Below, piece after piece: positions 34,112 to 43,513 of a stretch of DNA of 64,000 bases. The notes beneath the pieces were generated by a model that had not been told where the DNA came from, made no database searches, and saw only the letters and a program-made list of their open reading frames with translations. The position numbers and the translations under genes were made by a program. Origin of the DNA: Halobellus clavatus (GTDB lineage: Archaea > Halobacteriota > Halobacteria > Halobacteriales > Haloferacaceae); the NCBI RefSeq assembly GCF_900107195.1, contig NZ_FNPB01000005.1, positions 186,001-250,000 of the forward strand. Direction: 5' to 3'. Each line of letters starts with the position of its first letter. Within the stretch, counting starts at the first letter, position 1.

Positions 34112-34669
34112 ATGCGCGTGAGAGACTGGCAGGACATCCTCGCAGACGTGACCGAAGCCGGCGTCGATCCCGACGGCTGGCGAGCGGTCGCCGGCGACCG
34201 CCGCGACGGCCTCGGCGAGGACCTGTACCTCGGGCACCCCAACGCCGGCGTGTACGCGCTGAAGACGTACGCGAAGAACCCGACGGAACTTCGCGGCGTC
34301 GGGGGGCGCGTCGCCCGCCGGATCGACGAGGACCTCGAACCGCTGCTGCCCTCCGAGGAGCACGACGACCCGGGGCACTTCGCGGTGCAATCGCCCCCCG
34401 AGGACGAGGATCACGCCGAGACGATGGCCAAACGCCTCGAGGAGGCCGTGAAAGTCCACGCCGAGGCACCGACGTCACCGGACGACTTCTTCGAGGACGT
34501 GATGGACGCGCTCGACAGTCCGGCGTTCGGGCCGATGGACTACGAGTTCGACGGCCGGCCGGATCGCCTCGATGAGTTGAGCGAGACCTTCGCCGACGCC
34601 GACGAGTTGCTCTCGAAGGACCTCGACGACCTCGTCGACGAAGACGGCGTCGGCCGCGGGTTCCAGTGA
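34112..34669 (+). CDS. conserved acidic halophile protein
   Basis: A 185-residue acidic soluble protein. Residues 1-80 form an alpha/beta region (MRVRDWQDILADVTEAGVDPD, then GEDLYLGHPNAGVYALKTYAKNP). The rest is helical and Asp/Glu-rich. No named family recognised. Same strand and 70 bp behind the metalloprotease gene, so possibly cotranscribed with it. Confidence 0.7.
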   Translation: MRVRDWQDILADVTEAGVDPDGWRAVAGDRRDGLGEDLYLGHPNAGVYALKTYAKNPTELRGVGGRVARRIDEDLEPLLPSEEHDDPGHFAVQSPPEDEDHAETMAKRLEEAVKVHAEAPTSPDDFFEDVMDALDSPAFGPMDYEFDGRPDRLDELSETFADADELLSKDLDDLVDEDGVGRGFQ

Positions 34670-34717
34670 TGTCGCTGTCAACACCGCCCGCTGTCTGTCG
34701 TTCGGGGGCGATCTGAC

Positions 34718-34954
34718 GTGGTCGGACCGAGTCTCACCGACTCCGAGCGCGACATCGCCAGCCGACGGCTTAAGCTGAGTTTCGTGGGCCTCGTGGCGGC
34801 CTCGGGCGGTCTCATCGCACTCCAGGCCGGCGGATCGCTCGTCATCATCGCCGCCGGGATCGTCTCCGGGCTCGTGCTCGGTGCCGTGCTGCTGTGGTTT
34901 CTGCTTCGCTGGTGGGCGGAGTTCCTGCCCCAACCAGACCGCGGGCGTCGGTGA
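34718..34954 (+). CDS. small two-helix membrane protein
   Basis: A 78-residue protein starting at GTG with two hydrophobic segments (about residues 20-41 and 43-65) and charged ends. No motif recognised. It follows the acidic protein by 48 bp. Confidence 0.6.
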   Translation: MVGPSLTDSERDIASRRLKLSFVGLVAASGGLIALQAGGSLVIIAAGIVSGLVLGAVLLWFLLRWWAEFLPQPDRGRR

Positions 34955-35086
34955 GGTCGCCACCGTCGGTCGGGGACCGCGTGGAACGGGCCTCACACCC
35001 GCCGAGCGCGGTTCCCCTCGGCTGAGAGCACCCGGTCCATCGCCCCGACCGATAGCGTCTTACCCCGCGACCCGCAGGGACGTTAC

Positions 35087-37882
35087 GTGAAACTGCGCGG
35101 TCGCATCGTCGAGGTGAACGACGAGCGAGAGGTCGAAACGTCCTACGGGACGCGCTCGCTGGCGGAGGTCACGATCCGTCCGAACCCCGGGAACGGCCGG
35201 GCGAGCGCGGACGGCGGACCAGACGTCGACGGCGAGTCCCACGCCGACGTCGCGGGCGGCGCTGCCCAACTCACGCTGTGGGGGAAGTGGACCCACACGG
35301 TCGAGCACGCCGAGCCGGGAATGGAACTGCTCGCGACCGATCTCGAAACCGACGAGTACCGCGGCGAGATGACGTACGCGACCACTGGTGACTCCCACGT
35401 CGTGCTCGAGCCCGGGTTTCTCGTCGACGTGACCGACGTGCGCTCGTGGGTCCAGTGCCCGCGGATGTACTACCTCAACAAACTCTCGGGGATTCCGCTG
35501 AACTACCCCGTGGTCAAGGGGACGATCGTCCACGAGGTGTTCGGCGATCTCCTCCGCGATCGCGACCTCGCGGAGTCGATCGACGAGCGCGTCGGCGAGG
35601 CCGGACTGGAACTGGGACTGCTCGGACGGGAGGCCGCGGAGGTCCGCGACGAGGTCCGCCGCAACGCGGCGGCCATCGAAGGGTGGCTGTCGCAGGGGAC
35701 ACTCACCGAGGAGGACGCCTGGCGCTCGGAGTACACGCTGATCTCGCCCACCTACGGGATCAAGGGACGCGCCGACGCGCTCCGCCGCGGGATGCCGGTC
35801 GAACTCAAGACGGGCAAGAACACCAAGCGCGAGCCCCGCTTTCACGACAAGATCCAGGCGGCCGCCTACGCGCTGATCCTCGACGAGCGGGGCGTCGCCG
35901 CCGACACGGGCACGCTCCTGTACACCAAGAACACGGCACTGGAACGCACCGAGGAGACGGGCGACCTCTCGCCCGCGAAGGAGTTCTCGATCGGTGACGG
36001 CCTGCTCGACTTCGTCGTCCGGACTCGCAACGAGATTGCGGCGATGGAGTTCGATTCGTCGGTGCCGACGGGCTACGAGGCGGACGCACGCTGTGAGTAC
36101 TGCTTCGAGCAGGACACCTGTATGGTCGTCTCCGGGCGCCTCGATCAGGAGTCGAAGGCCGGCCAGATCGGCTCTCCGGTGCCCGACGCGGAGCGCGCGT
36201 ACTTCGATCGGTTCTATCAGGCGATCGAAGCCGAGCGCCGCGCCGTCCACGCCGAGTACCGCAAGCTCTGGGAACAGTCCGCCGAAGCGCGGGCCGCGGA
36301 CGACCGGGCGCTGATCGATCTGGAGCCCGCAGGTCGAACCGAACTCGACGACGGTCGGTGGGAACTCCGCGCGCGGAAGCCCGCCGAGGCCGTCTCGAAA
36401 CTCCGCGAGGGCGACGTCGCGCTCGCGAGCGACGGTGACCCCGTCGCGGGCCACGCCGAACTCTGCCGGATCGTCGCGGTCGGCGACGACGTCGTCGTCC
36501 GCGCCGACGAACCGCTCTCGGTCCGCCGACTCGACGTGTACCCCTCCGAAATCGGGGTCGATCGGATGCTCACCGCGCTCCACGACTTCGTCCTGAAGGG
36601 CGATCCCGACACGAAGGACGTGCTCTTCGGTCGTCGCGACCCGGTGTTCGCGGACCGTGCCGCGTCGCCCGGCACCTACGTCGACAACAACGCGGCCCAG
36701 GACGAGGCCGTCCGGCTGGCGGTCGACGCCGACGACATCGCGCTGATCCACGGGCCGCCGGGGACGGGCAAGACCCACACCATCGCGCGGATCGTCCGCA
36801 CCCTCGTCGAATCCGGCGAGCGCGTCTTGCTCTCGGCGTTCACCAACCGCGCGGTCGACAACGCGCTCGAAGCGGTCCGCGAGGCCGGCGTCGCGGACGT
36901 CGTCCGCGTCGGAACCGAGAACGGCGTCCGCGAGGATATGCTCGACGTCCGTCTCGAACGCGGTGGCGAGCCGAACGAGCGGGCGGCAGCGCTCCGCGAT
37001 GCGCCGGTCGTCGCCGCCACGACCGCCACCTGCGGGTCGCGGGTGATGCGCGAGCAGTCCTTCGACGTCGCACTGGTCGACGAGGCGTCACAACTCACCG
37101 AACCGAGCACCCTGGCCGCCACCAATCTGGCCGATCGATTCGTCCTCGTCGGCGACCACCAGCAACTCCCGCCGGTCGTGCAAGCCGGCCCCACGCCAGG
37201 CGGCGACGACGCCGGTGCGAGCGCGGGCGACGACGACGCCGGTGCGGGCGCGGGCGACGGGGATGCCAACGCCCTCTCGACTTCCCTGTTCGAGCGTCTC
37301 ATCGACGCCCACCCGGACGCGTCGGTCCTGCTCGATCGACAGTACCGGATGGCCCAGCGTATTCAGGCCTTCTCCTCGCAGGAGTTCTATGACGGGGCGC
37401 TCCGTCCTGCAAGCGGCTCCGTCGCGGCCCAGGGCCTCGCGGACCTCGGCGTCGACGAGGGCGCTCTCCCGCCCGCACTCCGAGATCCCGTCGCCTTCGT
37501 CGATCCCCAGGGCGAGCGGGTCGGCAACACTAATCCCGCCGAAGCCGACCGCGTCGCCGACCTGGTGGACGCCTACGTGGACGCCGGCGTGGACCCCGAC
37601 GACATCGGGGTGATCGCCCCGTTCCGCGCCCAGGTCGCCGAGATCGCGCGCCGGACGGACGTGTCCGTCGACACCGTCGACCGGTTCCAGGGATCGGCGA
37701 AAGAGGTGATCCTCGTTTCGTTCGTCGCCAGCGGGACCCTCGACGGGCCGCTCTTCGAGGACCACCGGCGGATGAACGTCGCGCTCACACGAGCGAAGAA
37801 GGCGCTCACGCTCGTCGGCGACGCCGACGCGCTCGGGTCGGATCCGTTCTACGCGCGACTGCTCGACTGGGCGCAGCGGTAG
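35087..37882 (+). CDS. Dna2-like helicase/nuclease
   Basis: A 931-residue protein. An N-terminal OB-like segment precedes a Cas4/RecB-type nuclease region: CPRMYYLNKLSG, then VELKTGKN carrying the ExK of the PD-(D/E)XK site, then CEYCFEQDTC, which together supply four cysteines for an iron-sulfur cluster. The C-terminal half is a superfamily 1B helicase: GPPGTGKTHT near residue 557, DEASQL (Walker B), GDHQQLPP, DRQYRM, FQGSAKEVILVSFV and ALTRAKKAL. It would process flaps and broken ends in replication and repair. A 27-bp tandem duplication lies in a Gly/Asp/Ala linker. GTG start. Confidence 0.9.
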   Translation: MKLRGRIVEVNDEREVETSYGTRSLAEVTIRPNPGNGRASADGGPDVDGESHADVAGGAAQLTLWGKWTHTVEHAEPGMELLATDLETDEYRGEMTYATTGDSHVVLEPGFLVDVTDVRSWVQCPRMYYLNKLSGIPLNYPVVKGTIVHEVFGDLLRDRDLAESIDERVGEAGLELGLLGREAAEVRDEVRRNAAAIEGWLSQGTLTEEDAWRSEYTLISPTYGIKGRADALRRGMPVELKTGKNTKREPRFHDKIQAAAYALILDERGVAADTGTLLYTKNTALERTEETGDLSPAKEFSIGDGLLDFVVRTRNEIAAMEFDSSVPTGYEADARCEYCFEQDTCMVVSGRLDQESKAGQIGSPVPDAERAYFDRFYQAIEAERRAVHAEYRKLWEQSAEARAADDRALIDLEPAGRTELDDGRWELRARKPAEAVSKLREGDVALASDGDPVAGHAELCRIVAVGDDVVVRADEPLSVRRLDVYPSEIGVDRMLTALHDFVLKGDPDTKDVLFGRRDPVFADRAASPGTYVDNNAAQDEAVRLAVDADDIALIHGPPGTGKTHTIARIVRTLVESGERVLLSAFTNRAVDNALEAVREAGVADVVRVGTENGVREDMLDVRLERGGEPNERAAALRDAPVVAATTATCGSRVMREQSFDVALVDEASQLTEPSTLAATNLADRFVLVGDHQQLPPVVQAGPTPGGDDAGASAGDDDAGAGAGDGDANALSTSLFERLIDAHPDASVLLDRQYRMAQRIQAFSSQEFYDGALRPASGSVAAQGLADLGVDEGALPPALRDPVAFVDPQGERVGNTNPAEADRVADLVDAYVDAGVDPDDIGVIAPFRAQVAEIARRTDVSVDTVDRFQGSAKEVILVSFVASGTLDGPLFEDHRRMNVALTRAKKALTLVGDADALGSDPFYARLLDWAQR
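37205..37258 (+). repeat. 27-bp tandem duplication inside the Dna2-like gene
   Basis: Two units with 27-bp period (37205-37231 and 37232-37258), encoding DDAGASAGD and DDAGAGAGD. They expand an acidic flexible linker just after the GDHQQLPP motif and keep the frame. Confidence 0.8.
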
Positions 37883-37987
37883 GCGATCGCGCCCCGTCAC
37901 CGGCGACCGTCGTCCCGTCCGTTCCCGGGGTCGGGTGCACCGCCTCCCGTCCAACAGTATAATCCGCCACCGTCCCTACTGGGGACC

Positions 37988-38371
37988 GTGCCGTTCCTGC
38001 AGTTCGACACGACCGCCACTCCGACTCCGGACGAGAAGCGAGCGGTCACCGACACCGTGACTGAACTGTACGCCGAAGAGATGGCGACGACGACCGATCA
38101 CGTCGCAGTGGCGATCCGGGAGCACCCGGTTGAGAACCTCGCGCTCGGCCGCGCCGTCGACGGGCCGCTCTGTGTTCTGAGTGCCGACATTCGCGAGGGG
38201 CGCTCGTTCGAGCGCCGTCGGTCGTTCGCGCTGGCGGCTATGGAACTCGTCGCCGACCGGTGGTCGGTTCCCGAACCGAATCTGAAAGTTTCGTTTACCG
38301 AACATCCGGGAGCGGACCTGATGGGCGTCGATCGCGTCGGCGGCGAGTGGGCGGCCGACGAACGTGAGTGA
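37988..38371 (+). CDS. tautomerase-superfamily-like protein
   Basis: A 127-residue protein. It begins MPFLQFDTTATPTPDEKRAVTDTVTELYAEEM, so processing of Met would expose an N-terminal proline, the catalytic base of 4-oxalocrotonate tautomerase relatives. HVAVAIREHPVENLALGR follows the usual beta-alpha-beta pattern. Natural substrate unknown. GTG start at 37988. Confidence 0.7.
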   Translation: MPFLQFDTTATPTPDEKRAVTDTVTELYAEEMATTTDHVAVAIREHPVENLALGRAVDGPLCVLSADIREGRSFERRRSFALAAMELVADRWSVPEPNLKVSFTEHPGADLMGVDRVGGEWAADERE

Positions 38372-38409
38372 GAAGCCGCGGCGACAGCGAGCGAGTGTAC
38401 GAGCGCGGA

Positions 38410-40062
38410 TTAAAACAACACCACGGGCCAGACGAACCGGAAGAGCACCCAGATCAGCCCGGTCAGGACGACCGTCATCACGATGTTCAGGATGACGCCG
38501 GCGCGCATCATATGGCGCTGTTCGATGTAGCCGGACCCGAAGACGATGGCGTTCGGGGGCGTCGCGACCGGGAGCGCGAACGCGAAACTCGCCGCGACCG
38601 CGCCCGACACTGAAAGGAAGACCGCGGCCGACACCTCAGCCAGGCCGAGCGTCGCCGCGAACACCCCACCGATGCTGATCAGCACCGGGACGATGATCGT
38701 CGCTGTCGCGGTGTTCGAGGTCATCTCGGTGAGGAAGATGACAAGCAGCACGACCGCCCCGACGACGAGCACGATCGGCGCGCCAGTCAGCGAGTTGAAC
38801 ACCGTGTTCGCGATCCAGTCGGTCGCGCCCGTGGCGGCCAGCGCGTCCGCCAGTGCGATCCCGCCGCCGAACAGCAGGATCGTCCCCCAGTCGATGTCGA
38901 CCAGTTCGTCCCACGACATCGTGTCAGCGAGCACCAACGCGGGTATCGCCGCGAGGCCGACCATCACGTAGTAGAGGATCCCCTGGTGCCCCTCGACGCC
39001 GAAGACGCTCATCCCGCCGCCACCGAAGATCGTGGTGGCCCACACGTCCGGGAGAGACGGCCCGAGTAGATCTCCGAGCCCTCCGACGACCCACAGCAAC
39101 GCCGTCGCCGTGAAGATGTAGGCGACCCGCTTTCCGCGCGTGCTCAGCGCGCCCTCATCCGCCAGGTAGCGTGCGGCCTCGTCGCGGGCGGCCTCGACGT
39201 TCTGGATCCGGGGTGGATAGATGCGGTACGTCAGGAGGTACCAGACGAGCGGGAGCGTGACGAGGACGATCGGGAGCCCGATGAGGAGCCACTGCGCGAA
39301 CCCGATCTCGTAGCCCAGAATCTCGTTGAGCTGGGCGGCCAGGATCGCGTTCGGTGGCGTCCCGATCAGGGTGCCGACGCCACCGACACTTGCGGCGTAC
39401 GCGGTGCCGAGCAGCATCGATAACTGGAGGTTGGTGAAGCCGCCGTCGTCCGTGGCGACTGCCCCGGCTGTCCCACCGCCGTCGCCAACGACCTCCCCGT
39501 CGTCGGCGACGTCGTCGTCGATGTCGGTGTTCGGGTCCGGTGCGGCCGCGGCGACGTCGTCGCGGCCGAGGACCTGCGTGAGCACCCCGAGCGCGATCGG
39601 CGTCATCATTGCCGTCGTCGCAGTGTTCGAGACCCACATCGAGAGAAACGCGGTCGCGAGCATCACGGCGGCGACGAGCCGGCGCGGCGAGGAGCCCATC
39701 TTCGACATCATCCACAGCGCGATCCGGCGATCGATATCGTACTTCTGGAGCGCGTTCGCCAACATGAACCCCGCGATGAACAGGAAGATCAGGTGGTCGG
39801 CAAAGCCCACGAGCGCCGCATCGAGATCGTCGTAGACGCCCATCGCGGTCAGAACGAATGGAATCGAGACGGCCGTCACCGCCAGCGGGAGTGCCCCAGT
39901 CACCCATAGGAATCCGGCGAAGAACATCGTCGCGATCGCGTACTGTCCCCGAACGGGGAGTGCGCCCGGCGACGGCGCGACCGCGATGGCTGCCGTACCG
40001 GCGAGCGCGATCGCGAACAGCACCAACCGCCGCTGTGCTTCCGAGTTACCCAGTTGTATCAT
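38410..40062 (-). CDS. SLC13/DASS-family anion permease
   Basis: A 550-residue protein with about 11-12 membrane segments, of the divalent anion:sodium symporter family (dicarboxylates, sulfate or phosphate). Family motifs are WVSNTATTAMMTPIALGVL and, near the end, EMTSNTATATIIVPVLI, both with the conserved SNT. An acidic, Gly-rich hydrophilic loop (about residues 175-205) is a halophile-type insertion. The substrate is not readable from sequence. A palindrome overlaps its start codon. Confidence 0.88.
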   Translation of the reverse strand: MIQLGNSEAQRRLVLFAIALAGTAAIAVAPSPGALPVRGQYAIATMFFAGFLWVTGALPLAVTAVSIPFVLTAMGVYDDLDAALVGFADHLIFLFIAGFMLANALQKYDIDRRIALWMMSKMGSSPRRLVAAVMLATAFLSMWVSNTATTAMMTPIALGVLTQVLGRDDVAAAAPDPNTDIDDDVADDGEVVGDGGGTAGAVATDDGGFTNLQLSMLLGTAYAASVGGVGTLIGTPPNAILAAQLNEILGYEIGFAQWLLIGLPIVLVTLPLVWYLLTYRIYPPRIQNVEAARDEAARYLADEGALSTRGKRVAYIFTATALLWVVGGLGDLLGPSLPDVWATTIFGGGGMSVFGVEGHQGILYYVMVGLAAIPALVLADTMSWDELVDIDWGTILLFGGGIALADALAATGATDWIANTVFNSLTGAPIVLVVGAVVLLVIFLTEMTSNTATATIIVPVLISIGGVFAATLGLAEVSAAVFLSVSGAVAASFAFALPVATPPNAIVFGSGYIEQRHMMRAGVILNIVMTVVLTGLIWVLFRFVWPVVLF

Positions 40063-40068
40063 TGATAC
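40056..40068. promoter_or_regulatory. palindrome over the start of the permease gene
   Basis: GTATCA-T-TGATAC, a perfect 6-bp inverted repeat spanning the permease ATG (40062) and its probable transcript start. AT-rich TATA-like sequence lies at 40088-40101 (minus strand). Candidate operator. Confidence 0.4.
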
Positions 40069-40145
40069 ACGCCACTAACGAAACTACATAATTAATATTT
40101 TTCGAAGGGATTCCGGCGGTTTCGCCCCGTCCGCAGCGAACGCAC

Positions 40146-40391
40146 TCAGAAGTGAGCCGCTATCGCTTCGACCTGTTCGTCGTCGAGTTCGGCCGCATAG
40201 AGTCTGAACAGTTCCTGTCGGCGGAGTTCCGAGAGGCCTCTGGTCCCGGATTCGAGCATCGATATGTGGGCCTGGAGGATGTCGTCGACTTCCTGTTCGA
40301 CTGTCCGCTGTTCATACCCCGCAGCGACCCGAAGGAGTCGCCACGCCAGCGGCGAGAGATCAGCGACGTCGACGGACGGCGTGGTGTCCAT
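40146..40391 (-). CDS. small conserved acidic protein
   Basis: An 81-residue all-helical acidic protein (SPLAWRLLRVAAGYEQRTVEQEVDDILQAHI, then LSELRRQELFRLYAAEL). No DNA-binding motif is certain. A TATA box at 40411-40421 sits 26 nt before ATG 40391, so I prefer this start over GTG 40406. It follows the Lhr helicase gene on the same strand but has its own promoter. Confidence 0.65.
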   Translation of the reverse strand: MDTTPSVDVADLSPLAWRLLRVAAGYEQRTVEQEVDDILQAHISMLESGTRGLSELRRQELFRLYAAELDDEQVEAIAAHF

Positions 40392-40410
40392 CGCCTCACT
40401 CTCCACGTCG

Positions 40411-40421
40411 GATCATAAAAA
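40411..40421 (-). promoter_or_regulatory. TATA box of the 81-residue protein gene
   Basis: TTTTTATG on the minus strand, about 26 nt before ATG 40391. Confidence 0.5.
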
Positions 40422-40448
40422 CACTCACGACCGCCCCGGCGAGCGTCC

Positions 40449-43250
40449 TCACGAAGACGTGGTCCCGGGCCGCTCGGACGCGGCCTCCTCTCCCTCGTCG
40501 ATGGCGTCCTGCACTCGGGCGTGGAACTCCTGTAACACCGCGCTTTCGTCTTCCGCGAGGACGACGTCGCTGGCGAGCAGCGTCGCCAGTCCGAACGCCC
40601 GCGGGGTCGGCGAGTCGACGCGGATCGACGATACCGCGACGTCGCCGCGCTCGATCGCCCGCAGGACCGCCTCGATCGCGCGGAGATTGAGCTTGTCCTC
40701 GATGATCTCCCGGTAGGTCTCCTCCATCACGGCGAAGTCGTCCAGGTCCTCGGCGAACGAGAGCAGCATCTCCGCGGACACCTGCTGCTCGGCGGCGGAC
40801 TTCTCGTAGCCCTTGTAGCGTTTCAGGATCATCAGCGACCGGGTGGCGTCGATCCGGAAGTAGCGTTTCAGCAGGTCGGTGTCCTCCAGCGCGTCTCTGA
40901 GTTCGGCCCTGACGGCCGCGGGATCGAGATCTCGGAGGACGGCCGCGACGTCGACCTTCCGGTTCAGCGGCATCGACAGCGAGAACCCGTTGTCGGCGAC
41001 GGCGATCTGCACGTTCGCGTTCGTCCGGTTCGCACAGCGAGCGGCCACCAGCCGAGAGAGGCCGTCGTTGAACCGCCGGCCGTACGGCGAGTGGACGTAG
41101 AAGTGCCGGCGGTAGGTCTCTCTGTCCAGTTCTGCTTCGACGACGAGTCGCTCGTCCGTCGCGACGCTCTCCGCCCCGGCGTACCGGTGCTGCTCGTCGA
41201 ACAGTTGCGCGATCGCACGGACGGCGTTCTCGCCGATCGGAAAGTCGCGCAGCCACTCCCGGACGGCCGGGCGTCCCCCCGCGCGGAGGTGATCGAGCAC
41301 GTCGCCCTGGAACGAGGCGATCTCACGCCCCAGATCGTACGAGAGCGGGAGTCGCTCGGAGAACCACGACGGGACCGTCGGCCGGGCGCTCGTCCGATCG
41401 ACGTACACCTTCGACCCACGGCGGTAGCGGTAGGCGAACCGATCGCCGCCGAGGACGAACACGTCGCCCTCCTCGAGCGTATCGAGGTAGTTCTCGTCGA
41501 GCGTGCCGACCCACTCGTCACCGTTGCGGGTGCGTACCTCGCAGGTGAACGAGTCCGGAATCGTCCCGATGTTCGTCATATAGATGACGCGCGCCATCCG
41601 GCCGCGCTTCCCGACGAGCGGTTCGCCCACGTCGAACTCGTCGTGGTGGTGCGGCCCCGAGGGCGGATCGTTGGTGTCGCGCCAGATCTTCGCGTAGACG
41701 TTCTTCGATTCTAACCCCTCGTAGTCGGCAGTGAGATATCGGCAGAGTCGCTCCCAGTCGCCATCGGTGTAGTTCCGGTACGGGTACGCCCGCCGCAGCG
41801 TGCGTCGGACGTCTCTCTCCCGCCGGACCGCGTTGATCGCCATCCCGTAGACGTGCTGTGCGGCGACGTCGTGAGCCTTCTCGGGGACGAACACGCGATC
41901 GACGAACCCCGACTGTGCCTTCTGCAACATCACCGCGCACTCGACCAGTTCGTCGTGATCGAGCGCTAAGACCCGTCCCTCGACGGTCTGGCCGAGGCTG
42001 TGGCCCGCGCGACCGACCCGCTGGAGCAGCGACGCGACGGACTTCGGGGAGCCGACCTGGACCACCAGATCCAGATGCGGCATATCGATCCCCAACTCCA
42101 GACTCGTCGAGGTGGTTACGACATCGAGCGAACCGGATTTCAACCCCTCTTCGATCGCCTGTCGCCGCGACTTCGAGAGGCTCCCGTGGTGACACCCGGA
42201 GTTGTCGTCGTCGTACGCGTCGAAGCGCCCGCGGAGGTTCTCGAGGACGCGCTCGGCACCCGAGCGGGTGTTCGTGAAGACCAGGGTGTTCTCGTGGTCG
42301 CGAATCAGTTCGTGCAGGCGATCGTAGAATCCGTGCTGGATCTCTGATCTGGGCGTGTTGATCAGATCGTCGGTCGGACACTCCAACCGGAGGTCGAAAT
42401 CGCGGACGAACCGCGTGTCGACGATCTCGTGGTCCCTCACCGTCCCGTCGTCGTCGCGGCCGACGAGGAACCTTGCCATCGTCGAGAGGGGCTCGACCGT
42501 CGCCGAGCAGCCGATCCGCGTCGGCGAGGCGTCGGCGAGGTCCTCGAGGCGCTCCAGCGACACCGAGAGGTGCGTGCCGCGTTTGTTCTCCGCGAGACTG
42601 TGAATCTCGTCGACGATCACGTACTCGACGGTCCGGAGTTTCTCCCTGAACTTCGGCGCGTTGAGCAGGATCGCGAGGGTCTCCGGCGTCGTGTTGAGAA
42701 TGTGCGGCGTCTCCGAGAGCATCCGTTGCCGTTCGGCGCTGTCGGTGTCGCCGTGCCGGATCGCGTGTCTGACCTCGACGTCTTCGCCCCGGTCGGCCAA
42801 CCGATCGCTGATCCCCTCCAAGGGGACGGTCAGGTTCCGGTGGATGTCGTTGGCGAGTGACTTCAACGGCGAGACGTAGAGGCAGTACACCGAATTATCC
42901 AGTCCGTCGTCGGACTCGCGACCGCGCGCGAACAACTCGTTCAGGATCGCGGTGAACGACGCGAGGGTCTTCCCGCTCCCGGTCGGTGCACAGACGAGCG
43001 CGTTCGTTCGCTCGTCGACGAGCGGGATCGCTTCCCGCTGCGGCGGGGTGAAGAACCCGCCGTTCTGGGGGACGTACGGACCGAACTGCTCGACCCACCA
43101 CTCGCGGACGGCGGGATCGAGCCGATCGAGGACGGATTCGTCGTCGAGCTCGACTTCTTCGGGGTCGAAATCGAAGACGGCGTCGTCGGCCGGGGCGTCG
43201 CCGGAGTCCCGTACCACTTCTCGGAGCAGTTCGCGCCCGCGTTTCGGCAT
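40449..43250 (-). CDS. lhr: Lhr-type superfamily 2 DNA helicase
   Basis: A 933-residue SF2 helicase. APTGSGKTLASF (motif I), VIVDEIHSL (motif II), SATVEP (motif III), TNTRSGAERV, TSLELGIDMP and QRVGRAGHS (motif VI) are visible. A long C-terminal part has the winged-helix and Lhr-specific domain. Lhr unwinds RNA:DNA hybrids and branched DNA in repair and replication restart. The frame continues upstream to 43397, but ATG 43250 (MPKRGRELL) is the reasonable start. Confidence 0.93.
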   Translation of the reverse strand: MPKRGRELLREVVRDSGDAPADDAVFDFDPEEVELDDESVLDRLDPAVREWWVEQFGPYVPQNGGFFTPPQREAIPLVDERTNALVCAPTGSGKTLASFTAILNELFARGRESDDGLDNSVYCLYVSPLKSLANDIHRNLTVPLEGISDRLADRGEDVEVRHAIRHGDTDSAERQRMLSETPHILNTTPETLAILLNAPKFREKLRTVEYVIVDEIHSLAENKRGTHLSVSLERLEDLADASPTRIGCSATVEPLSTMARFLVGRDDDGTVRDHEIVDTRFVRDFDLRLECPTDDLINTPRSEIQHGFYDRLHELIRDHENTLVFTNTRSGAERVLENLRGRFDAYDDDNSGCHHGSLSKSRRQAIEEGLKSGSLDVVTTSTSLELGIDMPHLDLVVQVGSPKSVASLLQRVGRAGHSLGQTVEGRVLALDHDELVECAVMLQKAQSGFVDRVFVPEKAHDVAAQHVYGMAINAVRRERDVRRTLRRAYPYRNYTDGDWERLCRYLTADYEGLESKNVYAKIWRDTNDPPSGPHHHDEFDVGEPLVGKRGRMARVIYMTNIGTIPDSFTCEVRTRNGDEWVGTLDENYLDTLEEGDVFVLGGDRFAYRYRRGSKVYVDRTSARPTVPSWFSERLPLSYDLGREIASFQGDVLDHLRAGGRPAVREWLRDFPIGENAVRAIAQLFDEQHRYAGAESVATDERLVVEAELDRETYRRHFYVHSPYGRRFNDGLSRLVAARCANRTNANVQIAVADNGFSLSMPLNRKVDVAAVLRDLDPAAVRAELRDALEDTDLLKRYFRIDATRSLMILKRYKGYEKSAAEQQVSAEMLLSFAEDLDDFAVMEETYREIIEDKLNLRAIEAVLRAIERGDVAVSSIRVDSPTPRAFGLATLLASDVVLAEDESAVLQEFHARVQDAIDEGEEAASERPGTTSS

Positions 43251-43513
43251 CGTGTGTCGGTTAGGCCGCACGGGTAAGTGGGTTCTGTCCGGATCGGGGG
43301 CCGCCGCGGAATCGCGCCGAGCGATTATATACGAACACGGGACCAGCACTGCCGTGACGTAGCACCCGTCCGGGGTCGAGTCGCGGCTGTCCGACACGCC
43401 GATCCCGGAGCGGACCGAACCCGCTGTGTCGGCTGTTCGCCCCTGCCCGCGGAGCGTCGGCGTTTCGCCGCCGGTCCCGAACGCCTATCGGCGGACCGCC
43501 CCAAGAGCCGCCG

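Noticed and set aside
35060-36778. Minus-strand frame of 572 codons
   Set aside because: Antisense shadow of the Dna2-like gene, which carries complete nuclease and helicase motifs.
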